From positions 1 to 11,788 of the forward strand of contig CALJLX010000314.1 of NCBI GenBank assembly GCA_937982495.1: a DNA stretch of 11,788 bases, given 5' to 3'. The notes under the pieces are model-generated. The model made no database searches. It was not told the DNA's origin and was given only the letters and a program-made list of their open reading frames with translations. Position 1 is the first letter of the stretch; the number at the start of each line of letters is the position of its first letter. The DNA comes from an uncultured Desulfuromonas sp. Its GTDB lineage: Bacteria; Desulfobacterota; Desulfuromonadia; Desulfuromonadales; Trichloromonadaceae. Both the position numbers and the translations under genes were made by a program. This document shows positions 1-6,354 of this stretch, one piece after another.

Positions 1-436
1 CCATGAAGCAGCGGTCGATGGCGGCGGCGATCAGCACCCGATCGGCGGCGGTAATGCCTGCCGGGCGAAAGGAGATTTCCTCGTTGTAGGTCAGCCGGGC
101 CAGGTCGGCGCGGGTCTGGTGCATGGCCACCGGTTGGCCGGTAGTGCCCGAAGTCAGGCAGAGATCGACGATTTCGTCCGCCGGCACGCAGAGGAATTCC
201 TCGTTGTGGTCGGCGAGGTCGGTCTTGTCGGTGAAGGGGAGGCGCTGCAGATCGTCCAAACCGGCGACGGCGGCGGGGTCGACCCCGGCCTCGGCGAAGC
301 GGCGCCGGTAAAAGGGGGAACGGTCGGCGAGATAGGCCAGATGGCGTCGCAGCAGCAGCTCCTGAAGCCCGCGAATCTCCGCCGGGGCGCGAAACTCGAT
401 TCCGGCGTCGCCGATAAAGGCGTTTCCGTTCAGCAT
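1..436 (-). CDS. Adenylate-forming acyl ligase, PaaK/CapK-like (N-terminal part, runs off the left edge)
   Basis: I translated this by hand from the ATG at 436; 145 residues are visible before the window ends, with no stop. The segment SPFYRRRF (residues 40-47), then LPFTDKTDL (66-74) and the phosphate-binding LTSGTTGQP (94-102) are the N-terminal signature of the phenylacetate-CoA ligase/CapK branch of the AMP-binding superfamily. Members adenylate a carboxylic acid and pass it to CoA or a carrier protein. The ATG overlaps the acyltransferase stop by 7 nt and is preceded by GGAGGAG at 5-nt spacing, so start and co-translation are well supported. Being last of the visible cluster, it may load a starter acid onto the nearby ACP; this is inferred. 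The C-terminal lid and substrate pocket lie outside the window, so substrate and acceptor are unknown. LuxE-like acyl-protein synthetase is a less likely alternative. Confidence 0.85.
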   Translation of the reverse strand, partial: MLNGNAFIGDAGIEFRAPAEIRGLQELLLRRHLAYLADRSPFYRRRFAEAGVDPAAVAGLDDLQRLPFTDKTDLADHNEEFLCVPADEIVDLCLTSGTTGQPVAMHQTRADLARLTYNEEISFRPAGITAADRVLIAAAIDRCFM

Positions 437-1257
437 CGCCGCTCCTCCAGCCCTTCCAGGTGCCGCCGCATCCGTTCCTTGACCGCCTTGCGCATCGCCA
501 CATGACCGTTTTCCCCGGGAAAATCCGCCGGGTCGACGGGGTCGAGGGCGTGCAGCCGCACCCGCGCCGGGCGCAGCCGGAAGCGCCCCGGCGGCAGCAG
601 GGTATCGGTACCGGTCAGGCACAGGGGGATGAGCTTCGTGCCCGTTTCCGTGGCCAGGCGAAAGGCGCCGGAGTAGAAGCGCTGCAAGCGTCCGTCGCGG
701 CTGCGGTGCCCTTCGGGAAAAAAGAGCTGCAAGGCCGGCTGCGCCAGCACTTCTTGGCCGGCGGCCAGGGCTTCGCGCCAGGTCATGCTTTCCACGTCGA
801 GATAGCCGGCGCGGCGCATGATGAAACCGTAGAAGATCATCCTGAAGGGCCAGGAGCGCACCGCGAAATTGACGTCGAAACAGGGGAGCAGCGCCATGCA
901 GTAGGTGTCGAAGAAGGAGAGATGATTGACCACCAGAATCGCCGGCGCCCGCAGTCTGTCTGGGTCGAGCCCTTGCGTTTCGAAGCGGATGAAGGGGCGC
1001 ATGATCAGCAGCCAGCCCTGGCCGTAAACCCAGATGATATAGCGCATCGTCCGCTGGACCGACCAGCCGGTGACGAGCCGGATCAAGGGCAGGGTCAGGG
1101 GCAGGGTGACCAGCCCGAGCAGGGTCCAGAGGATCAGCAGCGGGTAGACCGTCAGATTCATGAGCAACGCCGCCAGCCGGGCCGATAGGCCGCCGCGCCG
1201 GTCGCAAGGCCCGAGAGTCGCCACCTCCGTTACCTCCATCGGCTCAAGCCGCCCCAT
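430..1257 (-). CDS. PlsC-like membrane acyltransferase (lysophospholipid acyltransferase family)
   Basis: From the ATG at 1257 the protein has 275 residues. A hydrophobic stretch at about 29-60 should form one or two membrane segments. The acyltransferase core follows: NHLSFFD (111-117) is the NHx4D catalytic motif, FFPEGHRSRDG (179-189) is the acceptor-binding block, usually FPEGTRS but with His for Thr here, and IPLCLTGTD (210-218) is the last conserved block. The family moves an acyl chain from ACP or CoA to a glycerolipid or similar acceptor at the inner membrane. Placed between an ACP and an adenylate-forming enzyme, it may attach the cluster's product to a lipid; this is inferred. The start is uncertain: the ATG at 1257 overlaps the ACP gene by 14 nt and has only a weak ribosome site, while an in-frame ATG at 1239 would avoid the overlap but also lacks a good one. 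It could alternatively be a general PlsC paralogue. Confidence 0.88.
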   Translation of the reverse strand: MGRLEPMEVTEVATLGPCDRRGGLSARLAALLMNLTVYPLLILWTLLGLVTLPLTLPLIRLVTGWSVQRTMRYIIWVYGQGWLLIMRPFIRFETQGLDPDRLRAPAILVVNHLSFFDTYCMALLPCFDVNFAVRSWPFRMIFYGFIMRRAGYLDVESMTWREALAAGQEVLAQPALQLFFPEGHRSRDGRLQRFYSGAFRLATETGTKLIPLCLTGTDTLLPPGRFRLRPARVRLHALDPVDPADFPGENGHVAMRKAVKERMRRHLEGLEERRC

Positions 1258-1507
1258 CCTGCCGGCGGTACTTGTCGATGACGAAGTTGTGGATATCCCC
1301 CAGGGTGCGGATTTCGCGAATGGCCGCCTCCTCGCGGATCTTGAACTTGAAGGCTGCTTCCAGCACGATCACCATATCGACGGTATCGAGGCTGTCGAGG
1401 CCGAGATCCTCATAGATGGTCGCTTCCGGAACCATATCCGCGAGATCGAGCTCGAACTCCTCGGCCAGCGAGGTGTCGATCCGCTCGATGATTTCCTGAT
1501 CAGTCAT
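1244..1507 (-). CDS. Acyl carrier protein
   Basis: This 87-residue acidic protein carries the phosphopantetheine attachment motif DLGLDSLDTVDM with the modified serine at position 39, the correct place for a free-standing ACP (usual length 75-90). It would hold the growing acyl or polyene chain as a thioester in the cytoplasm for the two ketosynthases, the ketoreductase and perhaps the flavoenzyme, before hand-over to the acyltransferase. The ATG overlaps the preceding ketosynthase stop by 8 nt and has a strong AAGGAG with 8-nt spacing, consistent with the high ACP supply such pathways need. Its sequence after helix II (a Phe-Lys-rich AAFKFKIREE) and its location argue for a dedicated carrier, not the housekeeping AcpP, which normally lies in the fab operon. 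The overall ACP call is firm; the dedicated role is inferred from context. Confidence 0.95.
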   Translation of the reverse strand: MTDQEIIERIDTSLAEEFELDLADMVPEATIYEDLGLDSLDTVDMVIVLEAAFKFKIREEAAIREIRTLGDIHNFVIDKYRRQDGAA

Positions 1508-2735
1508 GCCGATATCTCCTTAGGACGATGGATGAATTGACGCCCCCGAGGGCGAAGTTGTTTTTCAGGATGGTGTTTACCGGCGCCGCTTCGAGCCCGC
1601 GCACATGGCGGATCGGCGCGCATTCGGGATCGACCCGGTCGAGATTGCGGGTGGGGATAAGGCGGCCGTCGCCGAGCATGGCGACGCAGGCCGCCAACTC
1701 CAGCGAGCCGCTGGCCGCCATGGCGTGGCCGATGTGCCCTTTGAGGCTGCTCACCGGCACCCGGTCGCCGAAGAGGCGGTAGATGCTTTCGGCCTCGGCG
1801 CGATCCCCCAGGTCGGTGCCGGTGGCGTGAGCGTTGACGTAATCGATGTCGGCGGCGGTCACCCCGGCGTCGGCCAGGGCCGCCGTCATGCACCGGGCGA
1901 TGGCCTCGGCGTCGGGGTTGGCGATGTTGCTCGGCGCCGACAGGGTGGCGAAGCCGGTCACTTCGGCGAGGATTTCGGCGCCGCGCGCCAGCGCCGAATC
2001 GAGTGATTCGAGAAGGAGGATGCCGCAGCCCTCGGCGCAGACGACGCCGTCCCGGTCCCGGTCGAAGGGGCGCGGGGTCCGTTCGGGATCGTCGTTGTAG
2101 CGCGCGGAGCCGGCGTTCATCACATCGAAGGTCGCCGCCGTCAGGGGATGAAATTCGTCGGCGCCGCCGCACAAGAGCCAGTCCTGCTTGCCCAGGGCGA
2201 TCGTCTCGGCGCCGTAGCCGATCGCCTGGCAACCGGTGGAACAGGCCGCCGCCGGGGCGAGGATGCGTCCGGCGATGCCGAGGGCCTGGGCGACGTTGGC
2301 GGCGCAGGAGTGATTCATGATCTGGAAGAAGAGGCCGGATTTCATCCGCTCCAGGCTGCGGTCGACGAAGAAGTCGGCGAAGAAGCTTTCCGAGGCGGCG
2401 ATGCTGCCGACCGTCGAACCGAGCACGATCCCCAGCCGCCCGCCTCGACATTCCTCCTCGCCCAGACCGGCCCGCGCCAGGGCCTCCCGGCAGGCGAGGT
2501 AGGCGAAGACCGACATCGAAGTCATGGAGCGGCGGAACTTGCGGGGAATAATCTTGGCGTCGAGTTCCGGAACGAGAGCCGCGACCCGTGCCCGCAGCCC
2601 CTGGATGGCGGCCAGTTCCGGCACCGGTCGTACCGCGCCGCGCCCGGCACGCAGGCTGTCGGTGAAGAGTTCCATCCCCGCGCCATAGGGGGATACCGCT
2701 CCCAGACCCGTTACCACCACGCGTTTCAGCGACAT
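1500..2735 (-). CDS. Beta-ketoacyl-ACP synthase (second ketosynthase, FabF-like, divergent)
   Basis: The 411-residue product has full KAS I/II length and the Cys-His-His triad: Cys165 in AAACSTGCQAIG, His303 in NAHATGTDLGD and His337 in SSLKGHIGH, with Lys332 and the C-terminal NFALGGVNSS loop. It therefore looks able to catalyse decarboxylative Claisen condensation of malonyl-ACP with an acyl thioester, and is not a chain-length factor that has lost its cysteine. The usual GHxLGAAG after the last histidine reads GHAMAASGS, so it is divergent from housekeeping FabF. The ATG at 2735 lies inside the end of the flavoenzyme gene (10-nt overlap) and follows an AAAGGG ribosome site. It probably works with the other ketosynthase at 4177-5397, in chain elongation or starter selection. 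Similar paired ketosynthases occur in aryl-polyene and flexirubin clusters; the exact partner role cannot be read from sequence. Confidence 0.93.
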   Translation of the reverse strand: MSLKRVVVTGLGAVSPYGAGMELFTDSLRAGRGAVRPVPELAAIQGLRARVAALVPELDAKIIPRKFRRSMTSMSVFAYLACREALARAGLGEEECRGGRLGIVLGSTVGSIAASESFFADFFVDRSLERMKSGLFFQIMNHSCAANVAQALGIAGRILAPAAACSTGCQAIGYGAETIALGKQDWLLCGGADEFHPLTAATFDVMNAGSARYNDDPERTPRPFDRDRDGVVCAEGCGILLLESLDSALARGAEILAEVTGFATLSAPSNIANPDAEAIARCMTAALADAGVTAADIDYVNAHATGTDLGDRAEAESIYRLFGDRVPVSSLKGHIGHAMAASGSLELAACVAMLGDGRLIPTRNLDRVDPECAPIRHVRGLEAAPVNTILKNNFALGGVNSSIVLRRYRHD

Positions 2736-4180
2736 GCTTTCACCCTTTCCCGCAATCGTTCATGGCCGATGACCTCGCCGCAGGTGAGAAAACCCGAAAG
2801 CACCGCGCCCAACACCCCGGGGGCGGCCACTCCCTGTCCGGCCAGGAGCAGATTGGCGACCCGTGTCCGCGGCTGGGGATTGTACTGGCCGAGGCGATGC
2901 CTGACCCCATAAAGTCCGCCTTTGGGGGTATGCAGATAGTCGCGCATGGTCAGCGCCGTGGCTGTTGCCATCACTTCGATCCCACCCAGTTCCGGGCAGC
3001 CTTCCTCGATCCGTCGGACCAGCTGCGCGGCCTGCTCGGCCTTGTAGGCCTCGTACCCGGCCGGTCGGCGACCGGCGACGGAATCCTTCCAGCGCTCGAC
3101 GGCGCCGGACGGTACCGGGGCGATGGCGATCAGCCCGGAACCGCTTCCCGGTCCGTTATCCGCCGCCGTCAGATAGATGCTGTCCTCCAGTCCCTTTTTC
3201 AGCGGCCCGAGGAGAAAGATATTGCGCCCCCGCAGCAGGTCGTTCGGTTTGCGGCAGACCCCATAGAGGGTGAAGGCCGGCAGGGAATCCTCCAGGGCAA
3301 GCAGGCGGCGGCGGTAGATCGGCCGAAAGACCCCTTCCGGCAACAGGGCCGGCAACAGGGTCGGGTGCAGGGTCGCCACGCAGCCCCGGGTTTCCACTAC
3401 CGTTTCGTCCTCCAACCGCGCTCCACGCAGCGTCCCGGCCGGAGTGAAGAGCAATTCTCGAACGCCCCGCCCGAGGAAAATATCGACCCCCAGTTCGGCC
3501 AGCCGGGCCGTGAAGGCCTCGGCCAGGGCCAACCCGCCACCGACCAGGCCATGCACCGACTGGTAGTAGGGACCGACCACCGACGCATGCAGGCGAAAAG
3601 GGGCCTCTTCGGGGGGAACGCCGTAGAGCAGGGTATGCACGGCGAGGAGGCGCCGGAGCCGGGGCAGGTCCGTCCAGCGCGACAGCATCTTCCGCAGACT
3701 GGTGCCGTCGAGGCCGAAGAGGGCGCCGCTTCCTGCCAACGGCGCGTCCAAGTCGAGGTAGGGATGGACGGCGCAGGCCCGCCGCACCTCGGCAAGATAG
3801 CCTGAAACAGCTTTTTCCTGGCCGGGAAACTCCCGGCATAGCCGCTCTTCCAGCCGCTCTTCCCCGACCGGAAAGGCAAACTCGGCCTGCCCGGGCTCGC
3901 GCACCCGATCGAAGCCCGTCAAATCGAAGGGGGTGGTCCGCAGCCGTTCGGACACCCCCAGGTGGCGAAAAAAAAGGTCGAGAATCTCCCCTTGTCCCAG
4001 CCCGCCCGAATAGTGAAAACCGGTGTCGAAATGAAAATTCCCCCGGCGGAAGCCGCGCAGCAGGGGAGCGAGGCGGGGACTCTTTTCGACCAGGGCGACC
4101 CGCCGGCCTTCCTGGGCGAGCAGAACGGCGGCGGTCAGGCCGGACGCGCCGCCGCCGATGACCAGCCAGTCGTAGCTCAC
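2726..4180 (-). CDS. FAD-dependent oxidoreductase, retinol saturase / CrtI (phytoene desaturase)-like
   Basis: The 484-residue protein begins with a Rossmann FAD-binding fold: VIGGGASGL (7-15, GxGxxG) and an acidic residue at the end of strand 2 (Glu32 in VALVEKS). A HFDTGFHYSGG segment (50-60) and the C-terminal GGLYGVRH (421-428) plus NLLLAGQGVAAPGVLGAV (443-460) match the layout of RetSat/CrtI/CrtO flavoenzymes, which saturate, desaturate or isomerise conjugated polyenes. I chose the GTG at 4180 because it puts the dinucleotide motif next to the N terminus and forms a 4-nt GTGA overlap with the preceding ketosynthase stop. No Shine-Dalgarno is seen, so translation is probably coupled. An upstream in-frame ATG at 4390 would add 70 Arg/Pro-rich residues read out of frame from the ketosynthase and is rejected. 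Lying between two ketosynthases, it may act on an ACP-bound polyene; substrate and reaction direction are unknown. Confidence 0.88.
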   Translation of the reverse strand: MSYDWLVIGGGASGLTAAVLLAQEGRRVALVEKSPRLAPLLRGFRRGNFHFDTGFHYSGGLGQGEILDLFFRHLGVSERLRTTPFDLTGFDRVREPGQAEFAFPVGEERLEERLCREFPGQEKAVSGYLAEVRRACAVHPYLDLDAPLAGSGALFGLDGTSLRKMLSRWTDLPRLRRLLAVHTLLYGVPPEEAPFRLHASVVGPYYQSVHGLVGGGLALAEAFTARLAELGVDIFLGRGVRELLFTPAGTLRGARLEDETVVETRGCVATLHPTLLPALLPEGVFRPIYRRRLLALEDSLPAFTLYGVCRKPNDLLRGRNIFLLGPLKKGLEDSIYLTAADNGPGSGSGLIAIAPVPSGAVERWKDSVAGRRPAGYEAYKAEQAAQLVRRIEEGCPELGGIEVMATATALTMRDYLHTPKGGLYGVRHRLGQYNPQPRTRVANLLLAGQGVAAPGVLGAVLSGFLTCGEVIGHERLRERVKACR

Positions 4181-5397
4181 CGGGGAAAACGCAGGACCAG
4201 GGAGGCGTTGGTGCCGCCGAACCCGGCGGAGTTGCACAGGGCCGTCGTCGGCGGGCGGTTGATGGTTTCGGTGACGATCCGCAAGCGCGCCGACCATTCG
4301 TCCGGCTCGCCGAAGTTGAGGTTGCGGGCGATGAAGCCCTGGCGGGCCATGATCGTCGTATAGACCACCTGGGCGGCGCCGGACATCCACAGTTCGTGGC
4401 CGGTCATCGCCTTGAGGGAAGAGACTAAAGGGGTTTTGTCGCCGAAGACCGCCAGGATGTTCTGTGTCTCCGCCGTGTCGCCGGCCGGGGTCGAGGTGGC
4501 GTGGGCGCAGAGGTAATCGATCTCGGCCGGAGTCATGGCGGCATTATCGAGGGCCATGGCCATGGCCCGGCGCAGGCCGTCCCGACTCGGCACCGAGATG
4601 TGTTCGCCGTCCGAGGAAAAACCGTAGCCCGCCACCTCGCCGAGAATTTCCGCTCCCCGGGCGGCGGCCAGATCGTAGCTTTCGGGGACCAGCGCCGCCG
4701 CGCCGCCGCTCGGCACCAGCCCGTCGCGGCGGGCGTCGAAGGGGCGGCTGGCCGCTGCGGGCGCGTCGACGCGGGTGGAGAAGGCGCCGAGGCCGTCGAA
4801 GCTGCACATCGATTCCCAGTTGATCTCTTGGGCGCCGCCGCAGATGACCCGGTCCTGGCGGCCGAAGGCAATCAGGTCGGCGGCCTGGCCGACGGCGTGG
4901 CCGCCGCTGGAGCAGGCCGAACTGAGGGTCCAGCAGGCCCCCCGGGTGCGGAGCAGGGTGTTGAGATTCATAGTCACGGTGGAGTTCATCGAGCGGAAGA
5001 CCTGACCGCTGCCGATGAGCATGGTCTCGCCCCGCTCGCGCAACAGCTCGACCTGTTCGATGGCGGCGATGCAGGTCGAGTCGCAGCCGAAGATCAGGCC
5101 GGTGCGGTCGTTGGCGATCTCTTCCTCGCCGAGTCCGGCCATGGCCAGGGCGTCGCGGGCGGCGGCATAGGCCTGCACGGCGAAGTCGGGCATGGTCTTG
5201 CGCTGTTTCTTGCCCAGCACCCGGGCGGGATCGAAATCGCGGATGATCCCGGTCAGGGGACTGCGAAACCCCCGGCGCCGCCGTTCTTCGTCGACGACGA
5301 TCCCCGAGCGCCCGGCGCGCAGGGACGCGCCGACCGTTTCCGGGTCGCAGCCGAGACAAGAGACGATGCCGATGCCGGTGATGGCGACTTTATGCAT
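4177..5397 (-). CDS. Beta-ketoacyl-ACP synthase (first ketosynthase, FabB/FabF-like)
   Basis: This 406-residue enzyme keeps the thiolase-fold condensing triad: Cys162 in TLSSACSSGGHA, His299 in CAHATSTPAGD and His334 in SLKAMTGHELW, plus Lys329 and the C-terminal NSAGFGGTNASLVL loop. KAMTGHELWMSGAAQ followed by a GFIARNLNF stretch is, from memory, closer to the KAS subfamily seen in Bacteroidetes and in aryl-polyene/flexirubin clusters than to housekeeping FabF. It should elongate ACP-bound chains with malonyl units. The ATG at 5397 has an AAAGGAT ribosome site a few nt upstream. It is the first gene of the overlapping series that continues to the left edge, and sits directly after a terminator-like hairpin. 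Its 3' end overlaps the flavoenzyme start by 4 nt. The condensing-enzyme call is firm; chain length and starter are unknown. Confidence 0.94.
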   Translation of the reverse strand: MHKVAITGIGIVSCLGCDPETVGASLRAGRSGIVVDEERRRRGFRSPLTGIIRDFDPARVLGKKQRKTMPDFAVQAYAAARDALAMAGLGEEEIANDRTGLIFGCDSTCIAAIEQVELLRERGETMLIGSGQVFRSMNSTVTMNLNTLLRTRGACWTLSSACSSGGHAVGQAADLIAFGRQDRVICGGAQEINWESMCSFDGLGAFSTRVDAPAAASRPFDARRDGLVPSGGAAALVPESYDLAAARGAEILGEVAGYGFSSDGEHISVPSRDGLRRAMAMALDNAAMTPAEIDYLCAHATSTPAGDTAETQNILAVFGDKTPLVSSLKAMTGHELWMSGAAQVVYTTIMARQGFIARNLNFGEPDEWSARLRIVTETINRPPTTALCNSAGFGGTNASLVLRFPR

Positions 5398-5411
5398 AAC
5401 ATCCTTTTAGT

Positions 5412-5434
5412 AAAAATGGGCTCTTCGGGAGCCC
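5412..5434 (-). terminator. Rho-independent terminator-like hairpin 14 nt before the ketosynthase start
   Basis: Read on the minus strand, a perfect 6-bp stem GGGCTC/GAGCCC closes a 5-nt loop (CCGAA) and is followed by A and five T residues. It lies after fabG and its repeat element but only 14 nt before the ATG at 5397, with the ribosome site in between. No promoter fits in the space that is left. It may therefore act as an attenuator controlling read-through into the polyene-like cluster, or simply end the fabG unit while a promoter lies further upstream. The T-run is short, so strength is uncertain. Confidence 0.5.
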
Positions 5435-5467
5435 CGTCAGCAAATGGGCAGACCCCGGTCGTCCCAA

Positions 5468-5586
5468 GGCTGAGCAAAAATGCCCAGATGCAAGGCGTCC
5501 GAAATTCGAGGAGCGAGGCGTACCGGAAGGTACGTCGCCGCGACGAGGATGAGGGCAACGCCGCAAATGGGCGTTTTTCATCAGCC
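5468..5586. repeat. Imperfect inverted-repeat intergenic element (about 119 bp)
   Basis: The two ends are near-complementary over about 30 nt: the left arm (5468-5497) reads GGCTGAGCAAAAATGCCCAG then ATGCAAGGCG, and the right arm, reverse-complemented (5586-5557), reads GGCTGATGAAAAACGCCCAT then TTGCGGCGTT. Inside is a second hairpin, GCGTACC (5518-5524), loop GGAA, GGTACGT (5529-5535), with one G-T pair. It codes for nothing recognisable and begins 8 bp beyond the fabG stop. The layout resembles the short palindromic interspersed repeats (REP or MITE-like) found in many proteobacterial genomes. Only one copy is visible in this window, so its repetitive nature is inferred from structure. It could also affect 3'-end stability of the fabG transcript. 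Confidence 0.6.
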
Positions 5587-5594
5587 CTTACCCG

Positions 5595-6323
5595 TTACAT
5601 GTGGGCGCCGCCGTTGACCGCGAAGACCTGGCCGGTGATATACGTCGCCTTGTCCGAGGCGAGAAAGGCGACCAGGCCCGCCACCTCCTCGACAGTGCCG
5701 AGGCGCCCCAGGGGGATCATCGGCAGAATCCGTTCCTTCGGCAGATCCTTGAGCATTTCCGTGTCGATGAAACCGGGGGAGACGGCGTTGACCAGGACGT
5801 TGCGCTTGGCTACTTCCGCCGCCAGGGAACGGGTGGCGCCGATCAGCCCGGCCTTGGCCGCCGAGTAGTTGACCTGGCCGGGGATGCCGCTCTCGCCCGA
5901 GGTGGAGACGATGTTGATGATCCGTCCCCGGCGCGCCTTGACCATGGCGTTGACCACCGGTTTGGTGACGTTGTAGAAGCCGTCGAGATGCACCGCCAGC
6001 ACGTCCCGCCACTCCTCCCGGGTCATCCACAAGAGCAGGGCGTCGCGGGCGAAACCGGCGTTGTTGACCAGCACGAAGGGGGCCGCCTCGTCGAGGAGCG
6101 GTTCCAGCGCCGCCTTGACCGCCGCGCCGTCGGCCACGTCGAAGGGGAGGAGCTTGCAGGCGCCGCCGAGCGCCTCGACCGCCGCCGCGACCTGCGCCGC
6201 CGCCTCCCGATTCCGGCCGTAGTTGAGCCAGATGTCGAAACCCTCCCGGGCCAGTTCCAGGGCGATGGCCGCCCCGATGCCCTTGCTCGCCCCGGTGACC
6301 AGGGCGATCTTACGTGTACTCAT
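5595..6323 (-). CDS. fabG: 3-oxoacyl-ACP reductase, FabG-type short-chain dehydrogenase
   Basis: The 242-residue SDR has the nucleotide motif TGASKGIG (10-17), NNAG (87-90), the catalytic Ser140 in INIVSTSG, and Tyr153 and Lys157 in VNYSAAKAGL. It ends with the FabG-like YITGQVFAVNGG. It should reduce beta-ketoacyl-ACP to beta-hydroxyacyl-ACP with a nicotinamide cofactor. By alignment to E. coli FabG from memory, the asparagine of the SDR catalytic tetrad (ETNLSS there) is His112 here (AVHLDGFYNV). The start at 6323 places the motif correctly and has an AAGGA about 10 nt upstream; the ATG at 6386 would run into the gene before it. It lies 31 nt after the CsgG/PEGA gene, probably in the same transcript, and is separated from the ketosynthase by 197 bp with a repeat and a terminator-like hairpin. 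A dedicated cluster reductase, not the housekeeping FabG, is the likely reading. Confidence 0.92.
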   Translation of the reverse strand: MSTRKIALVTGASKGIGAAIALELAREGFDIWLNYGRNREAAAQVAAAVEALGGACKLLPFDVADGAAVKAALEPLLDEAAPFVLVNNAGFARDALLLWMTREEWRDVLAVHLDGFYNVTKPVVNAMVKARRGRIINIVSTSGESGIPGQVNYSAAKAGLIGATRSLAAEVAKRNVLVNAVSPGFIDTEMLKDLPKERILPMIPLGRLGTVEEVAGLVAFLASDKATYITGQVFAVNGGAHM

Positions 6324-6354
6324 GTCAAGCCTATCCTTGGCGGGTAATGTCTGT

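Noticed and set aside
1237..1257. Small palindrome CGGCTTGAGCCG before the acyltransferase ATG at 1239
   Set aside because: A 5-bp stem with a 2-nt loop is too tight to fold and is likely chance in GC-rich coding sequence.
4181..4390. Longer start for the FAD oxidoreductase at 4390
   Set aside because: The added 70 residues are an out-of-frame reading of the ketosynthase 3' end and would push the FAD motif away from the N terminus.
4501..5868. 455-codon open frame on the plus strand
   Set aside because: It runs antisense through the ketosynthase, the terminator-like hairpin, the repeat element and into fabG; no motif and no ribosome site.
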